DNA from: Stercorarius parasiticus
Lineage: Eukaryota > Chordata > Aves > Charadriiformes > Stercorariidae
DNA length: 64,000 nt
Assembly (NCBI GenBank): GCA_013396915.1
Contig: VWZL01000583.1
Coordinates: 771,034 to 835,033, forward strand
Reading direction: 5' to 3'
In this document: positions 36,979-47,560 of the stretch, piece after piece
Numbering within the stretch: position 1 is the stretch's first letter
Layout of the letters: each line of letters opens with the position of its first letter
The notes under the pieces: model-generated
What the model saw: the letters and a program-made list of their open reading frames with translations, nothing else
What the model was told of the DNA's origin: nothing
Databases searched by the model: none
Program-made: the position numbers and the translations under genes

Positions 36979-37460
36979 TATAAAACCATCTTAAAAGCAA
37001 GAAAAATTGGCACATAATGACATAAACTGAAGAGAACAGTACCAGCACAGCAACTTGAAAAAGAAGCAAGTCAACCATATTACAGAAGGAATTTTTGCAG
37101 AACAACAATATGTAAAGATGAAAAGCTTGGACTTCTGGAAAAAAATGTAAAGCTCTCCCCAAGAAATGAGTAACAACTCATGGACTCTTCTCGTTCCGGG
37201 GCTATACCTTGAACTTTATGAATCTCATTTGCTTTGACTTGAGTAAAATCTTAGGCTTATTAACAGTATCACAACATACTAATTCTGATCACTGAAAAAA
37301 AATATTTCTAGAGCAGTTTAAGAACCCAGTTTTCTTCATATAAGCACTGTGACCACTCATTAGTTAAATAAAATGTTTTGTGTTTTCAATGGGCTTTCCC
37401 ACAAAAATGAAGTTCTCATCATTTGTCTCTGACATTGTCTTCATAAAGTGAAACATCTAA
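36979..37460. other. Non-coding sequence, nothing recognised
   Basis: AT-rich DNA. Minus frames of 61 and 76 codons overlap each other here and read the A-rich strand as Phe/Leu-rich peptide, which is composition rather than coding. Confidence 0.6.
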
Positions 37461-37592
37461 TTGTTCCTGTTCTACAGATGAAGAAACTGAGGCACAGAGA
37501 CTTCTTTTACAAAAGTATAGGCATTTTGGGAATAGGAAACCAGTCTTAGAACCTCATTTCTAGTAAAACATTCTATCCAGTGGGCCACATTT
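37461..37592 (-). repeat. MIR SINE fragment
   Basis: TTCTACAGATGAAGAAACTGAGGCACAGAGA (37470-37500) matches the reverse-complement MIR core 'ttttacagatgaggaaactgaggcacagaga' nearly base for base. The following CTTAGAACCTCATTTC and CATTCTATCCAGTGGGCCACAT continue the consensus order ('tagaacccaggtc...ctctatccactggaccac'). It is an old inactive element, the best preserved MIR in the window. Confidence 0.78.
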
Positions 37593-37990
37593 CTTCCAAT
37601 AGTTGACACTCAACACAGCTGCTATACAATGTCAGTTGGGGTTTTATTTTTCATTAGTTTGCACGCCATCTGTCCTGTGAGTGAAAAACAAGAAGCTATT
37701 TAAACATTCCTCTCTACTGATCTCTTTCCTTCCTTCCGTCCGCCAATGGGCTGGGGAACAGAATGGTTTTTAAAACTACAGTTTACATAGATGCATGGAT
37801 ATACATATAACTTAAGACAATGTCCCCTAAGAATCCTGCAACCATTTTGAAAAAATGTCTCTTTCCCCTTTTTTTCAAGTAAAATACTGTCAGGTTAGGA
37901 AAACGATCATGATATTCCTGATCTCCTGGGTAGGGAAGTTATTGGAGCTATTACATCATATTGCATTGCAATATGTATTAGTGCAATGTG
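37593..37990. other. Non-coding sequence, nothing recognised
   Basis: Unique-looking DNA between the MIR fragment and the polypyrimidine tract. CTTTCCTTCCTTCCGTCCG near 37725-37743 is a small separate pyrimidine run. Confidence 0.6.
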
Positions 37991-38105
37991 CCCCTCACTC
38001 TTTTCCTCCCCCTCTCCTCTCTTTCTCTTTTCCTCCCTCACTCCCTCCCTGTCTATGGCTCTCTCTCTTTGTCTCTCCATTCCTGTCGCTCTCTTTCCCT
38101 CTCAG
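37991..38105 (+). repeat. 115-bp polypyrimidine (CT-rich) tract
   Basis: Almost uninterrupted C/T sequence made of TCTCTC, CCCTCC and TTTCC words, ending in CCCTCTCAG. Such a tract can adopt triplex (H-DNA) structure and often varies in length. The final TTTCCCTCTCAG would be a strong splice acceptor, but the sequence after it reaches stops quickly and shows no donor, so no exon is called. The 103-codon frame across it is compositional. Confidence 0.85.
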
Positions 38106-41100
38106 TAACCATGTTTACTTTATTGAATCAATGAATGTGGCAAAAGACATGCAAAACAACTATTAGATCAGAGATGTCTGTCCCCTTGCCACTGCAGGAT
38201 ATACCTCTAATCCCCAGATAGAAAATATATCTGGTATTATACAGAAGCTGAACTTAATCTTGGGGCTTTCTGAGACAAGCTCTGGCTGTTCTTGCTATGA
38301 TAATCTGTGTATCATCGCCCCTGGCTGCCTGTCCTCTATTTCTGCATAAGGTTAGGGACTGAAGACGTTAAGAAAAGGAGATACATGTCCATGCCTTAGC
38401 ATAGCCACCAGACAAAATAGTTAAGATGAACGCAGGCTGAACTGTGGATACATATTGCTCTTTGCTGACTTTTCTATAGGGGCTTTAAGCTATAGCAAAG
38501 AATAGAGCAGTCAGCTGTGGGTAAAATCTGACACCAATGCAGAAAGATCTGCCAGAGCCCATCTCTCAAAGCTCTTCATCATACGCTTTGGGCCTTTTTC
38601 TCCTGCTGTACACAGGCAGCTCTAAGTGGATTGAGGAAAAGTGAATAATTTTTCAGTGTAGGCCAAAGATAAACATCAGGCTGTAAAATGACTGACTGTT
38701 TTGCCTTGTCAACCACTCACATAGTGAGTACAAACCTTGATGCATACTGAATGTGGATTGGGTGCAGCTCAATGTGTCATGGGAGCAGGGTTTGCAAAAC
38801 TTTCAAGTACTCAGAGAGACAGGTAAAGGGGTGCAGCAAAGAGGAAAAGCTGTTACAGCTGTGTATTATTAAAAAGGGTATGAGGGTGCTCTGACCTATT
38901 GATCCTGGAAATCTCTTGGGAGCTACCAACATAAGAGATTTCCCTTTGGCTAATCAAGATAATATGCTTTCAGTACAGCTTTGTCCAAGAGCTGTCTTCT
39001 ACTTTGGAACCTGTGCTCTGCTTTTGTTGGAAATATCCAGCTTTTGCTGGATACCTGGCAAGATCTGTTTTTTTACAAGCGTTGTGTTTAAAAATGTATG
39101 TTAAAAAGTTTACATTTAAAGGAGAAAAAAAAGTGTCCTACATGTTCTGCATTTGTTTAAATCTGCGAGTTTCTCAAAGGGAGTTTATGTTGAATGTCTG
39201 ATAAACTGTTATTGATCCATGACTGATAGAGGTTTACATTATCAGTGACTGGTTTTCAGGGAGCTGAACCCCTGCAGCTCGTATTGACTTCAACTGTCTC
39301 TCTGAGTATTCAAAAGTTCTGTAAACCCTGCTCCCACGATACATTAGACCAGTGTATTTTTAACACTGGTCTTGTGATAAGTGGGCAAATAGTAAGTCAT
39401 GCAGCTTGGTACATATCAAATCCTTATGAATCTTGATTTCCCTTTAGAATCATGTAATTCATGTTAACATTTCTCACATATTCTGTAGCAGTGGGAATAT
39501 GGAGTGACTCTTTGGACTTCTGATTTCTAAATTTGTTTCAATAAGGGAAAAGAGACATTCTGGTTTCCTTCAAATATAACATGATGTATACCAAATATAT
39601 CTTTCAGCTATTGGTATAAAACATTACTAAGAACCAGCATAATTAGTATTGTTCTGAATTATCAGAAGACATCAGTTATGCCGGTTTATCATATTCCTTT
39701 TAGCTGATTGTGTGATCTGCCAGATCTTAGAGAAATACCTGTTGTTAGCTTTGATGTAAATACTTTTTTACTTTTTGAGCATATATTTTAATGTAATAAC
39801 CTAAATTATAGGTTTGGATTGCTTCAGGCAAGCAGGTACAATTTATTTATTATATCCTTGGATTCACATAGAAACATTACATATGATGAGAACTTTTCAG
39901 AACTTGTAAACCCGTTTGTGATTCTGTTCTGGCTTTTTGAAATACTCTTAGTTGTAAAAAGCAACCCCCATGAACATTTAAGGGGAAAACAAAATGGAAA
40001 TAATTTTAGCTTTTTTTGTAGGATATTTTTCACAGTAGGGTCTCCAACAATTTCATTTTCACAAGGTTATGTCAATACCTTCAGCCAAGCATAAAGCTTT
40101 TGTCTGACTTGGGTGCTGATCTCCAAAGAGAAAATTTTTGGCTGACAGGGAAGAGGATTTAGACTCCACAAAATTTGCTTGTCTGGAAAACTGCACCAAA
40201 GGGAAACAGTCTAGACGTACAAACACTTCTTGCCAGGACTGATTTTTCTTCCCAGGCTCTACGTGTGGCCTTTTCTCTACTTCCCATTTTTGAATCTTTG
40301 ATCGTCCTTTCAGGTCACATGACTATGCATTATTCTGTGTCCTTCTCAGTCTTCGTCTTAAGTATGGCATCTAGAAGACTATGCCTTGAGATATCACACT
40401 CATTTTTGAGGGCTTTTTACAATATGCTTGATCCTCTTCTTCCATTTCTAGATTAAATAGGCAAATTTATGTGTTTTCTTCATCTCCTTCAAGGGTGAAT
40501 ATACTGTAGAGGAAATCTCCCAACATAAATCACAACTGAATCATTTCAGTTTAGCTGCTAGAGGCTTGGGTGGTCCTGTGATTTGCAGGTCAAGATATTA
40601 GCACATCCTTAGTATGATAAGAAATGTAAAAACAGCTACGCCCACTCTATCCAGGGGTGATTCATTTTACAGAGGGGAGGGGACATTTCCGCAGCTGTCC
40701 TCCTGAGGGGATGTACAACAGAAAAGCACGTTTAATCACCACTGGGACTTTCATGGAAGTTCTGCAAGTGGAATTTGCAAGAGGGACACCTGAATCAGTG
40801 TGTCCCCTGGATGCCCTGCCTACATCCCTTTACACATAGTCTTCAGGGGACTGTGCTAGCACTTTCTGGTCTCTCAGGGTTATTGGTTGTAAGGGATTTC
40901 TGCTACTGAAGGCCTTCTCAAGGAAAGCTCCTTTCACTTCCAGCTTTCAGATGTTTGGCATAGACCCAAAAAGAATATGGTTCCCCTGCTAATTAGAAGA
41001 TGCTCAGATGTTACTAGTGCTGTTTACTGCATGTCCAATTCTTGATGAACCAATGAATGAAAATTATAGCAAAAACATGGTAGAGACGTGACAGGAATAA

Positions 41101-41948
41101 TTCCCTTGATGAAGACTTGACAGATATGTATAGAACCTAAAAACATGAAATTTAAAATAATTAGGGTCTTTGATTAAACAAACAATCAATCAAATTGCTC
41201 TTTTATTTTATTCTTTCTTTCACAAATAGCACTTTTAAAACAGCAGCTTATTTGGGGTTTTGTAGCCTTATCAATAACACACATAGAAGTGTGTTTCAAC
41301 CCAGCTAATTCTCACAATAGTACAACTGGGAGGCAACAAGCTTTAAAGATTGAAAAAGAAATCCTCATTAAAAAGCACAATAACACTTAGGCTACCAACC
41401 AGTTTCAAGGTGACAGTGCCAAATCTTTTACCTTCTTCTAGCTCTTTGTTTTTCTGTTCATTCCACATCACAGAGCAACTATAGCAATGTTAAATGGATA
41501 AGGCCAGAGCTCATATAGAAGTGAATGAGCTACAATTTACAGCTTGTGGGTCATCTGCCCTATAAATCCCAGGATCTGCTTTTGAGCATAGACAAATGGA
41601 GGAGAGAAAAAGCTGAGGAACATTCTCTCATAAAAGCATTCTTTCTGTTACAAGGGTAAAAATATAGTTACAATCAACGCTGCTTTTAGAAGGCATGGAA
41701 TTGAATTCATAACATTTATTGCTAATTTTTTGGCCACTGCTGGAAAAAAGTAGTGACTAGATGATGAACCTTTAATTTTGGCAAAGACTTTTGGGGCTAT
41801 TGTCTGCATTCACTATGAGCTGTGGCTTCTGTTGTCCTCACAGTGCCTCCTCTACTAAAGGAACGGTGTGGCTGTAAGAAATCTGCCTAGGAGCCATAAG
41901 TCTTTAGAGGTAAGTCTTCTATTGTGTACTTTTATAAGGAAAGTGGAG
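38106..41948. other. Non-coding sequence, no gene seen
   Basis: About 3.8 kb without a supported gene. The longest frames are 93 codons (40175-40456) and 91 codons (39819-40094), both without motifs, the latter mirrored on the other strand. A 7-bp hairpin TATCCAG/CTGGATA lies at 39034-39053. No transposon was recognised. Confidence 0.65.
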
Positions 41949-42094
41949 AATTTGGTCCCTTAACAAAAGCTCCATCCTACTCCAAAGCATTTTCTCAGGC
42001 ACACGGACTGCATGGGAATCTGGCTCTGGTTTCAGCGAACTTTTTTTCTTGCTTAAACTTAAGCAAACTTTAGGATCAGGTTACTGATCCTAAA
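41949..42094. repeat. Ancient amniote repeat with terminal hairpin
   Basis: AATTTGGTCCCTTAACAAAAGCTCC, then TCTCAGGCACACGGACTGCATGGGAATCTGG and GCTTAAACTTAAGCAAACTTTAGGATCAGG, follow the order of an old sauropsid repeat containing 'gcttaa..ttaagca..tgct.aatcagg' phrases. At the right end TTTAGGATCA (42069-42078) and TGATCCTAAA (42085-42094) form a perfect 10-bp stem with a 6-nt loop. Family assignment is from memory only. Confidence 0.45.
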
Positions 42095-42909
42095 ATAACT
42101 ATTCTTTTTTCTTTTTGAAAATACTGTATTTTACTTCATTAAATTTTACACCTGAAATGTTTGTGCAACTGATCTCTAAACAAAAACAATAAATCACAGC
42201 TTCTGTGATCACAGAAAGTGTGGAGGGTTTAGAATAAAAATACTGTACAAAATGGGAGGAGAGCCTTGACTTGGAGAGCCTCTTCACCAACACCATAGTG
42301 CTCAAAAAGACAAACTTATCAATGGAAAACTAGACTGATGTTATGAGCCATGAACTTTCATATTTAGCATGAAACCAAAGGGTGTCACTCTTTTCATGCT
42401 GTGTGAACAGTACAGAACAAGGTAGTAAAGGACTACGACTACTATCATAATGATGTTTATAGCAGAAAATATGGATCAGAAAAGCAAGTAGGAATGATTA
42501 TCTACAGTCAGGTGCTTAGATGGGAACTTCACCTGAAGCTTGTGTGATCAGAGGATTTGTGTTATGCATTATGCCCCTGAGAAGGTGCAGACAAGACACA
42601 ATCTATATCTGTACTTCTTAGACATTTCTGATTAGATTATGTTATGGTGATCCTTGTAGCACCAAGTTTTAAAAAGTGTGTTTTCACACTCAACTAGATC
42701 TGACAGTCTTCCAAACAGACCACATACCTCTCATGAGAAAGAGATAGCTTTGTGGCTATGATGAAGTCCTGCTGCCCTGGGAGTGTTCTGCAGATCCAGA
42801 CACCAGAGGAAGTTAGATGTTCAGCCAAGGGTATACCAGTTCAGGAATGGGATTAAAGTACATATTGCTTTAGTGCCAAGTCTATGGAAAATATTGAAAA
42901 AGTTACTAG
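42095..42909. other. Non-coding sequence, nothing recognised
   Basis: AT-rich unique-looking DNA with a 68-codon minus frame (42099-42305) that has no recognisable features. Confidence 0.6.
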
Positions 42910-42933
42910 AATTGGAGTACCAATTGGAGTACC
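42910..42933. repeat. Perfect 12-bp tandem duplication
   Basis: AATTGGAGTACC occurs at 42910-42921 and again, identical, at 42922-42933. It is a recent slippage duplication in unique sequence. Confidence 0.9.
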
Positions 42934-45134
42934 CTCCTCTCTTGAGTCGTTTTTCAGTTTGGGGAGCTTGGTTGCTTTGACCCTGTTTTGATCACAGTGG
43001 CACAAGATGTGTGGCTTCTGTCAGGACAAGACAATTCTGACTCTCTACCATCCCCGCACTATCTGCAGGAGTAGTGACTAGAGCATGTCCTCCCTTTTTT
43101 TTATGGCCATTTAAGATTTTATTGCCATTAGGTAGAAACACTGCAAATAAGCCTTAAAATAATGACCAAACGTTAGAAGAACTACTTCTTATTCCTGTAA
43201 AGGAACAGAGTGAAAAATTTATCTCTCTCCCACCTTGACCACTTTTGCCCTTGGAAGCTCCAGGGATTTGTTCAGAGACCTGTGATTTTGGGAAACACAA
43301 ATCTTTCTTGGTCATCTTGGATTGGCAAAGTGCTATTAAAAAAAAAATCCCAGAGAGTTATAAAAATGAGACTATGCTGTAGCACTCAGCATTTCTAAAT
43401 GAACTTTCACTAGCAATTCTATTGCAGTGATTTCATCTCTTAATGCTGGGTGTCCTTTTAGGGCAAAGTGGAGTAAGCAAGACTATAGCCTGCAGGGGTT
43501 GCTGTCATGCAAGAATAATTATACTAGAGTGGAACAAACAATCAAACTGTAAGGACAGATGTTGTTTGGTTTTGTTTTATGTTAAGGACTAAGTTTATGT
43601 TCCACATTAACAGAAACAGTATCTTTTTGTGGAAGTCTTGGGATACGTTCCAGAACTGAGTAAGAACTAAGGCATATACTTTTCAACATGTTGGGATCTC
43701 CTATCTGAGAGGATGTCCTGTTTACGTTTTGTGCTCTAGCTAAGTAATTATGCTGCATGAGTGCTCCAGAAATGAGGTGAAATATAAGAGGGGAAGATGG
43801 CTTGAAATGGATTTTCACACAAGTTTGAAAAATGACACTTGCATGACCCCTGTCATCAAACCATTTGGGATTAGTCCTACAAAGGTATATATTTAACAAG
43901 AACAGGCACTCAGAAGGGAGAGGCCTTGGCATCCATGGAATGTATTTTAGGTGGTTTAAAACTTTTTTTCATCTTCTTTTCAGAAAGAAAATAGGGAGCG
44001 GCTGATAATGTGGCTCACAGCCAGTTTCATTTTATGAAATGACCTGTGTAGGTAACCAAACACTGATGAATCTAATACTAGCATAAAGCAGCATCTAGGA
44101 ATAACAAAACTAATAAAGCAAGAGGGATAGATTCTCATTTATATAATCTCTTTGTGTGACTTAAAGGCATATCAGAACAGTAATATATTACGCAGGATTT
44201 ACATTATATATAGGATATGAAAGCAACAGAAAATCAAGCTTACTGTTTTAAGGTTGGAATTAATTTTTGCATGTGGGTGGCAATTATTTTTTGGTAGGAG
44301 GCAGAAACAACTTGTAATCAAATGAGGAAACAAGGTGGCAAATTCAGAGATTAGTTTGAATCGGTTTTAATACTAGCAGAAATCTAAAGAAATGTTGCTT
44401 TTATAAATACCATAGTGTTTTGTGCTTTCTATAGCTGAGGTGTAGATCAGGGCTGTTATAAAATTCAATGGTTGTGGCTCTGTGATGTCTCTTGCAATTC
44501 ACAGCTCTCATTCACCTGGTAAACTGGTCTCCAACCAGTGATGACTACTAGATTTAGTGGTTGAAAAACTGAGATATAAATCCAAGGAAGGCTAGAAAGA
44601 AACCATGTTGATTCAACATATCTTGTTAATTTATTTTTATATTCCTCTGTATTACCAGAACATGTGGGAACTCTTTTCATGAGCCCAGTCAAATTGCTAG
44701 CTTTTTAGGTAATGCATAAACAGAAAGAAAAGGATGCTTCCTGCTACCCACCCCCAAACCAAAAGAATTTCAATTTTGAACATAGGCAAAACATAGTAGA
44801 CTAATGGGAAACTACCTAAAAGATGATAATAGTAAACATGGTATGTAGTGTTTCTGCACACCCACAGCTTAACTGCTGTCAAGATTTGGTAGACTTCCAG
44901 GAAAAGGAAAAATTTAAGGCACAGTTTGATAAAGTGTTAATTTTTAAATGTTTATGGGGAGCTTTTCAACCCTGTCCAAGGGATACTGATGGGCACACTT
45001 CTGTTCTCACTGTGACCTCCTGAAGCTAACTAAAATTAACAAATCTTCATTCCACCATCCGGGACTAGCCCTCTCTCTCTCTGTATAAAGATGGATGCAA
45101 ATCTTATAAGAATTTTTATATTAGGAATGTTATC
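42934..45134. other. Non-coding sequence, no gene seen
   Basis: No supported gene. A 116-codon minus frame (43582-43932) lacks domains, signal sequence and family resemblance. Chance frames of this length are expected in 64 kb of AT-rich DNA read in six frames. No transposon was recognised. Confidence 0.62.
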
Positions 45135-45320
45135 CAGGGCCAAATCCTGGCATTATTATTCATCTTGGTTTCCACTTGACCTGAAGCTTCTCACATTCAC
45201 TTTAGTAGCATGTAATCTTAAAAGTCCATGTGTATAATTGCATGCAAAATGAAGTCCATTGACACAAAGAAGTTTGAGCTCTGAATAAAGTAAAAAAAGC
45301 ACTTTTCCTGGGAATTAGCC
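45135..45320. repeat. Possible ancient amniote repeat (weak)
   Basis: AGGGCCAAATCCTGGCATT, then later ATGAAGTCCATTGACAC and GGAATTAGCCCAAAAGG, recall the 'agggccaaatcctg' and 'tgaagtc.attgac' words of old sauropsid repeats. The order is plausible but divergence is high, and the boundaries are guesses. Confidence 0.28.
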
Positions 45321-45719
45321 CAAAAGGATAGGTGATGGGACTGCTTAAAATAATAAGTTCAGTGTATCTATTATACACAAAGAGCCTTCCTAAAACGACA
45401 TTCACATCAATTTCTAATTAAAAATTTTAGAAATCTAGATCTCTCTGTCTGAGCTTTTATGTGGTGCCCATCATCCCCGCATCTGAGAAAATGACAGTAG
45501 TTCATTGTATGTACTATGAGGTCTGCCAGTGTTATTTCTGAAATATGGGAACTAGTGGTATAATAAAATGCACTGCAGAACTCTGAAAGCCCTTGATTCT
45601 ATATTTACATCTCTGAACAAGCTCACTTTGACTCATAGCTCCTTAATTAGAGGCATAGTCGTTTTCTTTTCTGTAGGGCATTTTTTTACCCTCACAATAC
45701 AAGCATACATTTGGTAACT

Positions 45720-45790
45720 AATACCAGCAATTAGCCTCATCTGCTATGTAAATGAGCATAATTGCAATTAAATACTTTAGTGGGCCCGAA
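45720..45790. promoter_or_regulatory. Element-like block with perfect homeodomain palindrome
   Basis: TAATTGCAATTA (45759-45770) is a perfect 12-bp palindrome built of two TAATTG homeodomain half-sites. It is preceded by ATGTAAATGAGCAT, an octamer-like POU word. The clustering in a repeat-free block suggests an enhancer fragment bound by homeodomain or POU factors. The motif match is visible, but the regulatory role is inference. Confidence 0.3.
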
Positions 45791-46984
45791 GGGAAAACAT
45801 GCAATCATTACAAAGTAAGTAGGAGTACATGGTAAAGGGACTTTTAGGAGTGCTAGCATAAGTGCTTTTTCCCTGTGGTGACTATGGTCCTTTCCATTGT
45901 TAGTTATTTCTTCAGGAGTTTAGAACCTGGTTCAAAGGGTATTTTTCCTCTTTTTCATTGAGAACTGTGAAAACCATAGAACAAAGAATGACATGTTTGG
46001 TGAAGAAAAGAGAAATTATCTCCAGGGTGTTCACAGGATTTTGTGGTGAACATCTGAGCACCACAAAACAGGATACCGAAAACAACACTGGGAAGTTCCT
46101 GGATTGGGTTTATTGTCAAAGATTTGTTGAAATCAATGGCTATGACAGTTATACACTGTGTCACTGAATATGTCTACATTATTCTCTGTCTTCCACAAGA
46201 GCTGTCACTGGCATACTGCAGGCAGCCTGTCCGGATGCTATTTGGTGGTGTACTAAACACAGCATAGAGATACCAGTACCGTACGACTCACTGAGACTTG
46301 GTGTTTGAACAAACTGCAGGGCTAATCTTGAGTGTGTCCTCTCAAAAGCTAATACAGATCCACCGTCAGATATAACTCAATGGTGTAAATATGACTCAGA
46401 CTTCTTATTTGCATATCTTGTCTATATAATTTTGCATCTGAGTTAATAAGTTTCCAGTGCCAAATCCACATTTTGAAATGTAACTATTTGTCCCTAATTT
46501 ATTCCATTAGTTCAGGGTAATGCAATGATCTGTTAAATCTGAGTTGCCTGAAATTTCTTAAAGACCTGCAGTGAGGCATCTCTATTTATTATGTGCAAAT
46601 GCCTGAACAGAACTGAGGCAGCCTGACCAGAAGATTATAAAAATGTTTCATTTCCTAAGCAGAGGTTCCCCCTCCTTTGGTATAGAGCATCACTGAGTTA
46701 CTCATTCTGGCTTTGAAAGTTCCTAAGGGTGCCTGGAAATATTTACTCTTTCTTAGATAGACACTGCAGCAAAAGATTTCCATGATCTTTAGTTTTACCA
46801 CTGTGTTTCAAAAAATGAAATAAATTACTAATGGGACATTTTGACTTGCCGTTTTGTTCACAAATCAGATTCAGTGGAGATGTTAAGTTTTGATCAAATT
46901 TAAGTATTGCAGATGGTGATCCTCTTATTGCATCTTGAAAAGATGACTGGGAAGGAGAGATCAGAACTGATTTCTATCTTACAA
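45791..46984. other. Non-coding sequence, nothing recognised
   Basis: No supported gene. The 69-codon frames at 45955-46167 are mirror images on opposite strands. The phrase GATATAACTCAATGGTGTAAATATGACTC near 46.37 kb faintly recalls an ancient amniote repeat ('tgtaactcaatggtgtaaat'). Confidence 0.6.
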
Positions 46985-47560
46985 ATATTGTATGCAAGCG
47001 GTATATTCACGGCCTGAATTAGCCTTTTTCTTTTCTTTTTTTAAGCCATTATTCTTTGATGTAAGTATAGGTCTATATTTCTGATTAAGGACATTTGTGT
47101 TAGGGAGCACCAAGGGCAGGTGCTGCTCCCTAAAGGAGGGTGGCCAGCTGCCCAGCATGATAACAAGGCCAGCAGAAGCAGTGGCCTCACTGACAAGGGT
47201 CCTGCCCCACAGCACCAGAGTGAGGCAAACAGGGCAGGCCCAGTGACAGTAAGCAGGCTCAGACAGAAGTCCAAATCTCCAGACAAGTCCCCTGTAATGA
47301 GGCATGTCCGAGGTCAGGCCAGGAAGTCAGTCCATGGGTCAGGGTCAGAATCCAGATCCACAGGGTCCAGATCAATAGCTGCAAGGCAGGCGTGTCATGT
47401 GCCAAGTATGACAACCTCTGCTTAAAACCATCTCCCAACCAAAGGACGTAGGAACTCATGCTGCAGCTTCTTACAGCTTTTTCTCAAAGATCTCCAAGGC
47501 CAGCTGGGGCTTCTCAGACAGAGGTCTCCTTTCAGAGAGCTGTACTTGAGTGCACAGGGT
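46985..47560 (-). repeat. Core of unidentified interspersed repeat, copy 2 (inverted)
   Basis: On the minus strand this reads CTGGCCTTGGAG, AAGAAGCTGCAGCA, TTAAGCAGAGGTT, then GATCTGGATTCTGACCCTGA and GTGAGGCCACTGCTTCTGC, in the same order as 16762-17200 on the plus strand. It is more GC-rich than its surroundings and carries overlapping frames up to 108 codons. The frame matching copy 1 has stops between its conserved parts (LALE...EK, EAAA, KQR.S.LA, IWILTLTHG). About 80 bp in the middle are absent from copy 1. Likely a relic of a transposable element; no enzyme motif identifies the class. Confidence 0.65.

Noticed and set aside
39034..39053. 7-bp hairpin TATCCAG/CTGGATA
   Set aside because: Stems this short are common by chance in a window of this size.
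43582..43932. 116-codon minus frame
   Set aside because: No domain, no splice context and no resemblance to known proteins; length within chance expectation.
46985..47460. Overlapping frames of 66-108 codons taken as a gene
   Set aside because: They fall within the interspersed repeat that also occurs at 16.8 kb, and the frame shared with that copy is broken here, so they are relic repeat sequence rather than a host gene.
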